Assembly: GCF_000002075.1 (NCBI RefSeq)
Contig: NW_004797400.1
Span: forward strand, 643,429 to 707,428
DNA from: Aplysia californica
Lineage: Eukaryota; Mollusca; Gastropoda; Aplysiida; Aplysiidae
Reading direction: 5' to 3'
Length of the DNA: 64,000 nucleotides
Shown here: positions 58,763 to 64,000 of the stretch, in pieces
Layout: the number at the start of each line of letters is the position of its first letter
How positions within the stretch are numbered: position 1 is the stretch's first letter
Position numbers and translations under genes: made by a program
The notes under the pieces: model-generated
The model's input: the letters and a program-made list of their open reading frames with translations, nothing else
What the model was told of the DNA's origin: nothing
The model's database searches: none

Positions 58763-59036
58763 AGCTGTCTACCTCTCAACTTAGAAGAGACTCCCCCCTT
58801 CCTCCCTTCCTCTTCTCTTCCCACTAGCTGTCCACCTCTTAGCTTATAAAAGACCCTTCACGCCCCCCCCCTCCTCCCCCCTCCTCTTCCTACTAGCTGT
58901 CCACCTCGCAGCTTTGAAGAGACGCCTCCCGTTCCCCCCTCCCTTTCTTCCTCCTCTTCCCACTAGCTGACCACCTCTCAGCTTAAAAGACATCCATTCC
59001 CCTTCCCCCCTCCCCTTCCCCCCTCCTCCCACCTGT
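58763..59036. repeat. Pyrimidine-rich minisatellite, four units of 63-70 bp
   Basis: Each unit starts AGCTGTCCACCTCTCAGCTT or close (58763, 58826, 58895, 58965) followed by AAGAGAC and a C/T-only run such as CCTCCTCTTCCCACT. The Gly/Arg-rich frame on minus is an artefact of this. Confidence 0.9.
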
Positions 59037-59453
59037 TTGGTAATATCTCAACACACGCACATCAGAGGTAGTCATGGTCATGGTGGTCAGCCCCTACCGT
59101 CTCTCCTCTGGAAAAAGCCGTCAATTATTCTATGTTGTTTTGGCAATTATTACCCGGGGTGTTTTGAAATGGCCCCCTTTTTTATCCATAATTAAGTGTT
59201 TGGTGTATGGTTCTGTTGATGTATTTGTTCATTTTTTTTTTTTGTATCATAGCATGACAGTTGGCAGATTGTTGTGAGGTCTAATGAGCCTTTTAGAAAA
59301 GATGATGACAACTTGTAGAAAGCTTCCTGTTTCGTCAGTTTTAACTTGAGCATTTGTGGATGAGCGTTTTCTCTTCGTTATTTGATCTTTGAAGAAAAAA
59401 AAAGGATATAAAACTCACATAATTTTTTTGCATCCATGTGTAAATATTATCCA

Positions 59454-59459
59454 AATAAA
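59454..59459 (+). terminator. Candidate distal poly(A) signal of ARIH1
   Basis: AATAAA followed within 40-60 bases by TTCTTTGATGTGTGTGATG, a good GU-rich downstream element. The T-rich UTR-like composition changes to mixed sequence soon after this point. Confidence 0.45.
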
Positions 59460-59480
59460 GTCATACCTGAGGATGCAGCT

Positions 59481-61709
59481 TTTGTTTTCTGTTCTTTGAT
59501 GTGTGTGATGTGAACATGAACTGTATGCAATCTCTTTAGTACACATAGGCCTTTTGTTGGCAAGTGTTTTGAGGACATCCCTGGTACTGGTAGGCTCTGA
59601 TTTTTTTCTGCCGCAGTTTTGTTTCTCTCGGTCTTGTATTTTCCAGCTCGAATTGCTTTTGATGTTTTGTTTGTTTGTTTGTCTGTGTGCTTCTATTTAA
59701 CTCACAAGTACAGTTGAGTTTCACTATTTTAAAAATCTCTCCTACATCGTCGTACACGTATATCAGTGGCTGTTAGAGGTACTGACGCTCCGTGGTTTCA
59801 TAAGTGTGTCCATTGAACCCTTTGAGTTTGAGTGGAGTGAACGGAACGGACACGAACACACACAGCGTGTTGTGTGTCTTGACCTCTAGAACCCTTCAGA
59901 CTACTGGGGTTTGATCCACCAGGTGAAGAACTACTGTTGTATATGGTTGCTTTTACGCACAACTAGGCGATCCCGGAAAATGCTGTTTTGAGAAAATCGA
60001 AGATAAGTTTTTGCCCCCTGTTCAGTTTCTTTAAAATACGAGGAGAATTTTGTCTAGAACCAAACAAATATACACACCAATTAAACCAAACTTCTCTTAT
60101 TGGTGGGGCAATATCCACTTTTGGTATAGGTCAAGATTTCTGGAAACCCCCAAAATCTGGGTTAGCCCGCTTGTCCAAGCGATCATATATGAACACTGTA
60201 GTGATGAAGTAAATCTGCGGAGCTGGCATTTACTATATAGGCACAATGATTTATTCAAAATACAAGTTTAAAAGTTGAACCATTACTTCATTTTAGATCG
60301 AATGTAATGTTAATTATTAGTTCTGAGATGTTACTGATTTATATAACCTAATTGTATTGCAAGTACTGTAAAACAATCAAATACTTATCTAAGAAAATAC
60401 ACCTATACTATATTTCTGCCCACCAAGCTGATATGAGTTTTCCACTAAATTGCTTGCCAAATTAAATGATTGATATTGCTTAGAGCTGAAAATGTCTACT
60501 TTTTGTGAGTCCGAAGTTAAACTTGCAGTAACTTAACAGGTTAGCCACTAGGTAATACGAATAGTGTGAAGTGCTTTTGGGACGCTCACATTTGAGGAAA
60601 CGAAGAAGAGGAGTTTAGTTGTGTGTAACCTGTACTGTAAGAATTGTTGTGTTTGTGGGTCAAGAGTTGGTAAGGGACGTGATCTTCGGATGGTCATAGA
60701 TATCTCATTTATTCTTTTGTTTGAAATTGAAATGAAGATTAGTGTGGTATAATAGTTGTGTGGTATGATATCTTTACACTGCGACTGGTTCAGAAAAAAA
60801 GGAGGGGGGGGGGGGAGGAGATTGCAATTTGTCGTCCTTCCCCTGTAAGCTTTTAGTGTGTTTAAAAGTGTTCCTAAGGACAAAGGTAGAAAGTTGGAGG
60901 CAGCCATGATACTCTTAAGATCCTCTGCAAAACCGAGACCGAACATAATATTCTAGAAATACACCTTAATGTTCATTAACATTTTGGGAAGTCTACAACA
61001 CCCAGTCCCCACACATTATACATTCTTAAAATAAGTTAAAAGCCTATTCTGTGCGTGGCGTCACGACAATTCTTATGTGGCCCCACAGAGTAGAGAGCCC
61101 TGATGTGAGTAGCCTAACACTAACAGGTCAAGTAAGTTCCCGATTGAGTGCTCAAGTAGACTTTTACTCAACATTTATTTATTCAACTGGGATAAAAACA
61201 AATAACATCTTCAATAGCATTATTGTCACCATTTCTTATGCAAAGGTCGATGCGCTTTACAAGGTCCACGTGAATCCGATGCGCAGTTCCTCCACGCTGC
61301 TGTTATTAATGAGCTTTCCTTTATGTCCAGACTTCAGGACACTTTGTTAAAAAAAAAAAAAAGAAAGATGACCAGAAGCCAGAAGGGTTGAAAACGTGTA
61401 CATCATTTGCACCCTCCCCCTCTCTTTTCCACGAAAAGGATTAGAATTAGCCTAATTTTACCAACACTTGTAAGCCTTCAGAAAACTGGCTAAGCAAAAC
61501 GCTTAATTTTACCACTTTTGAAATTATAATGATATACCGATGTTTTCGCAACAGGGGTCTTTTAATATAACCGTGACAAGTAACGGCTGTACTGCCTCTA
61601 AAATAACTTAAAATGTCAACAAAAAAACCCAACAACATTGCACACAATGGAAGAATCAAGATTTAATATATTATTATGCCGGCAGAGCGGCTGCTAGTAG
61701 GTTTCTTGA
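59481..61709. other. Downstream intergenic, no gene seen
   Basis: Mixed AT-rich sequence with a poly-G run at about 60805 and a TATGCAAAGGTCGATGCGCT-type repeat motif at about 61239. Open frames at 59988-60271, 60548-60946 and 61051-61350 lack domain features or splice support. Confidence 0.4.
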
Positions 61710-62007
61710 GCTGGGCAAAGAATCGGTTCCGGAACCGATCCCACGATTAATGCTACGGAAGGAAAGTTCCGACCCCTTTTTACGTAAACCAACGGTTACC
61801 AGTTACTTTAATCATTAAAATCTTCTTTCTTTTTTTCAGAGACTATATTTTAAAAAAATAAAAGCTGATTCTTCGTAGTGTTCTGAAATCAAGGTTATCC
61901 GAAATCCTGGGGATGTTCGGAGCCAACCGGGTAACCACCGGAAGAAATCACATCATTAGAAAATAAGTAATTGGTTTCGGAGTCGATTCCTACGATTCTT
62001 GCCTAGC
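61710..62007. mobile_element. Small foldback/MITE
   Basis: GCTGGGCAAAGAATCG (61710-61725) recurs inverted as CGATTCTTGCCTAGC (61993-62007), with further inverted similarity inside (CGGTTCCGGAACCGAT against GGTTTCGGAGTCGAT). About 298 bp, no coding. Confidence 0.6.
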
Positions 62008-62418
62008 TTTCAATAATCGGGAACCTCGCCGCCCACCACTTGTTTCTTCGTGTACTTAACTGTACGTTCGTTGACCCTGGAACTACAGTTAGGTAAGTAA
62101 GTGATATGGAGGAAATGGCCGTCAGCGAAAGGAGTGGGAACAATTGGTCTGTCATACCTCCCTTCTCCTCCGTATGCTACCCCCGACTGTCACTTTGGAT
62201 AAAACAATTAATCTGTAACCATCATTGTCACAACGAGCTTGTACTGGGCAAGAACAAGAAGAGCATAACGTGTATAACCCACGCCGAAAGCGCTATGTCG
62301 ACGCACCGTTAAATGAGTTGGTATAATATTGAGCTATAACACGGATTTCCTCGGTTCAAAACCCCATTGAGGCGTTGCAGGACTTACGGTGTTTGGGGAG
62401 TTTTCAAGACTTCCAACT

Positions 62419-62935
62419 TTTTTTTTTTGGTAAGTGTTTTACGGCGCTCGAAACTGCATAAGGTTATAATGGGGCACATTTAACATTTTCAGTTGGAAGG
62501 AAATTTTGAATTTTGCTCCGGTAGCGGCAGAAGCCAACTCTTATCGATTTTGGGCCAAGGGATCTTTAACTAACGCAACTTCCACACGGGACCTCTAAGA
62601 TTTTTCGCCCTTGTCCGAGAAGGCTAGGTGCAGATCTTTCCTACCATAAGATCAGGGATGTGGCTGAATGACAGCAGTAAGAAGGAGCCAAGGAGTAGCA
62701 GTAGAAGGGCTACATAAAAAGTCAGAAGCCCAGAGGATGGGGTAAAGGAGGTGAAGGGGATGGGGGCAGAAAGTGGAGACGAAAGATGATGACAGAACAT
62801 TGCCAGAGAGCTGGAAAGGAGCTGAAAGGAGACTTTTTTTTTTAGAGAAGAAACTTTTCCGCCGCTATCCGGATTCGAAACCGGGGCCTTTGAATGAGAT
62901 GCGAACACTTTAACCTCTAGGCCAGGAGAGCCCCC
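62419..62935 (-). repeat. Full-length tRNA-derived SINE, family S1
   Basis: On minus: head GGGGGCTCTCCTGGCCTAGA with A box TGGCCTAGAGG and B box GTTTCGAATCC, a body ending CTTCTCGGACAAGGGCGAAA, then a tail (TAACCTTATGCAGTTTCGAGCGCC) and an A-run (10 T on plus at about 62419-62428). This is the reference copy for the fragments at 31612, 37157 and 46155. SINEs are moved by LINE machinery. Confidence 0.85.
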
Positions 62936-64000
62936 AGACTTCCACCTACTATCGGCCTTCGTAAATATCCTTACGATGTTGACGTGTCAGAGATCGTGGT
63001 TCGACATTCATTCCTTTGCCCCAATGCTGCTCTAAAAAAGAGCTATAGTAGTATTATTATCATGATTTTCCCCGTCATCCATCTGTTTAGGCTTTCCAAA
63101 TTAGGTTATTCTGGGTCTGCCCCTGCTTCGTTTGCTCTCCGTTTTACCAATGAGAGCTGGATGTTCAAGGTCCTTTTGTCTAGATCAAAGTGTCTCAGAA
63201 ACTGCAGTGTGCCTCTACCTATTTGTTCGTATCAAGTACTACATCATTTGATTTCTTTTTCGACCCCAAAATTCTTAAAACTTAAAAGCTATTTTACCAT
63301 AATAATATATTTTTTCCTGTTCCCCCGATTGCAAATGTTAATGACAGAGTAGGAATAATATGGAAACGATAGTGGTATGCGCCTAACATCGTATTTCGGA
63401 AAGAACAGACCAGCCAAAGAAGTTATTGTGAGATTGTCCGAGCCTTTAGGATGTAACATGATTGTTGAAAAACTACTAAGATTATCTTCTGTATAGAAGG
63501 AAAAAAAACCTACAGGTAAACACTTTTGTGCTCAAAATACTCGCAAAACATTTTCTTTTCAGAAATCTTTTCAGCATCTACATTTCCCTACTTCGATAGA
63601 TTATACGAGTACATTGTCGCTTGCACTAGAAAAATTATTTCCATCTTTTTGGACAATAAACATCCCTTGTTTCCTCAAAAAATGTCAATCAGAACTAAAA
63701 GACCTAGGCTTCTGATCTGTGACAAAGAAAGACACAAAAAGTTATTCTTACCATCATCCATTAAACTTCTTCCAATCATCGTGATATTAAGTATACCCAT
63801 GATCTTGAACGCATGCAATATGAGGATATCATTGAGTTACAATCAGAACACTGAGTACATATAGTCATGTACGTATCTAGCTCAACGCTATTAATGTTTA
63901 CAAGTACAATTTATTTATGTTATGCACGTGACTGTGAGCCTGTTAGTGAGAGCAAGCATGCGTGTGTGCATGTTTGTGTGTGTGCATGTGTGTGTGTGTG
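62936..64000. other. Right-hand flank, no gene seen
   Basis: AT-rich, with chance open frames at 62984-63352 and 63526-63864. A GT/GCAT microsatellite fills about 63955-64000 and runs off the window. Confidence 0.45.

Larger units (their letters stand above)
49696..59475 (+). other. Probable long ARIH1 3' UTR and downstream flank
   Basis: After the ARIH1 stop the sequence is T-rich for nearly 10 kb with no coding exon that I can support. AATAAA hexamers at 53352 and 53368 could end a UTR of about 3.7 kb. A second AATAAA at 59454, followed by a TG-rich stretch, could end one of about 9.8 kb. Inside lie an A-rich block (51190-52250), a SINE-like copy (about 55618-55800), a poly-C tract (about 53745-53763) and a pyrimidine minisatellite (58763-59036). 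Short open frames here are AT-rich chance frames. Transcript data would be needed to fix the end. Confidence 0.45.

Noticed and set aside
58844-59032. Gly/Arg-rich minus-strand frame
   Set aside because: Mirror of the pyrimidine minisatellite.
63526-63864. 112-codon plus frame at the right edge
   Set aside because: AT-rich chance frame with no recognisable features.

Overview
The window looks like nuclear DNA of an invertebrate animal, most likely a lophotrochozoan and plausibly a mollusc. Coding exons are short, have GT..AG borders, and are separated by long AT-rich introns. The rest is packed with small DNA transposons, tRNA-derived SINEs, foldback elements, long G/C homopolymers and microsatellites. 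Nothing here is bacterial. The lineage is an inference from repeat style and gene structure, not from a marker gene.

Two genes are clear. (1) On the + strand, 28902-49695, is a complete ariadne-1 (ARIH1) RBR E3 ubiquitin ligase. I could follow 14 coding exons in phase, giving 513 residues, followed by a long T-rich stretch that looks like a 3' UTR with candidate poly(A) signals at 53368 and 59454. (2) On the - strand, 16059-9295, is a multi-C2H2 zinc-finger gene: three exons with compatible phases, nine fingers and a long acidic, Ser-rich C-terminus. Its first exon(s) were not found.

Two weaker gene fragments lie on the + strand at the left: a two-exon C-terminal piece (496-556 and 2326-2405), and a pair of exons (about 5557-5798 and about 7071-7367). 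I do not recognise either product. The second fragment converges on the 3' end of the zinc-finger gene.

The block from about 16.9 to 28.9 kb, between the two main genes, is a repeat graveyard. It holds pogo/Tigger-like elements, a GC-palindrome repeat family, telomere-like TTAGGG tracts (one set inside a tiny inverted-repeat element), a 197-base assembly gap among hairpin repeats, a foldback element, a broken Ty3/Gypsy-class fossil at about 23.5-25.9 kb, and a long CT microsatellite.

ARIH1 introns 1 and 11 carry most of the unusual architecture inside the gene. Intron 1 has two adjacent arrays of about 33-34 bp units that are each palindromic. Intron 11 has GC-rich foldbacks, a near-perfect 21-bp hairpin and an array with a period of about 175 bp. 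A SINE copy ends only about 15 bases before the last ARIH1 exon. Right of 59.5 kb I see no gene, only a foldback element, a full-length SINE and simple repeats. I found no convincing new multi-gene system; the most novel-looking signals are the palindromic arrays and the telomere-like inverted-repeat element.
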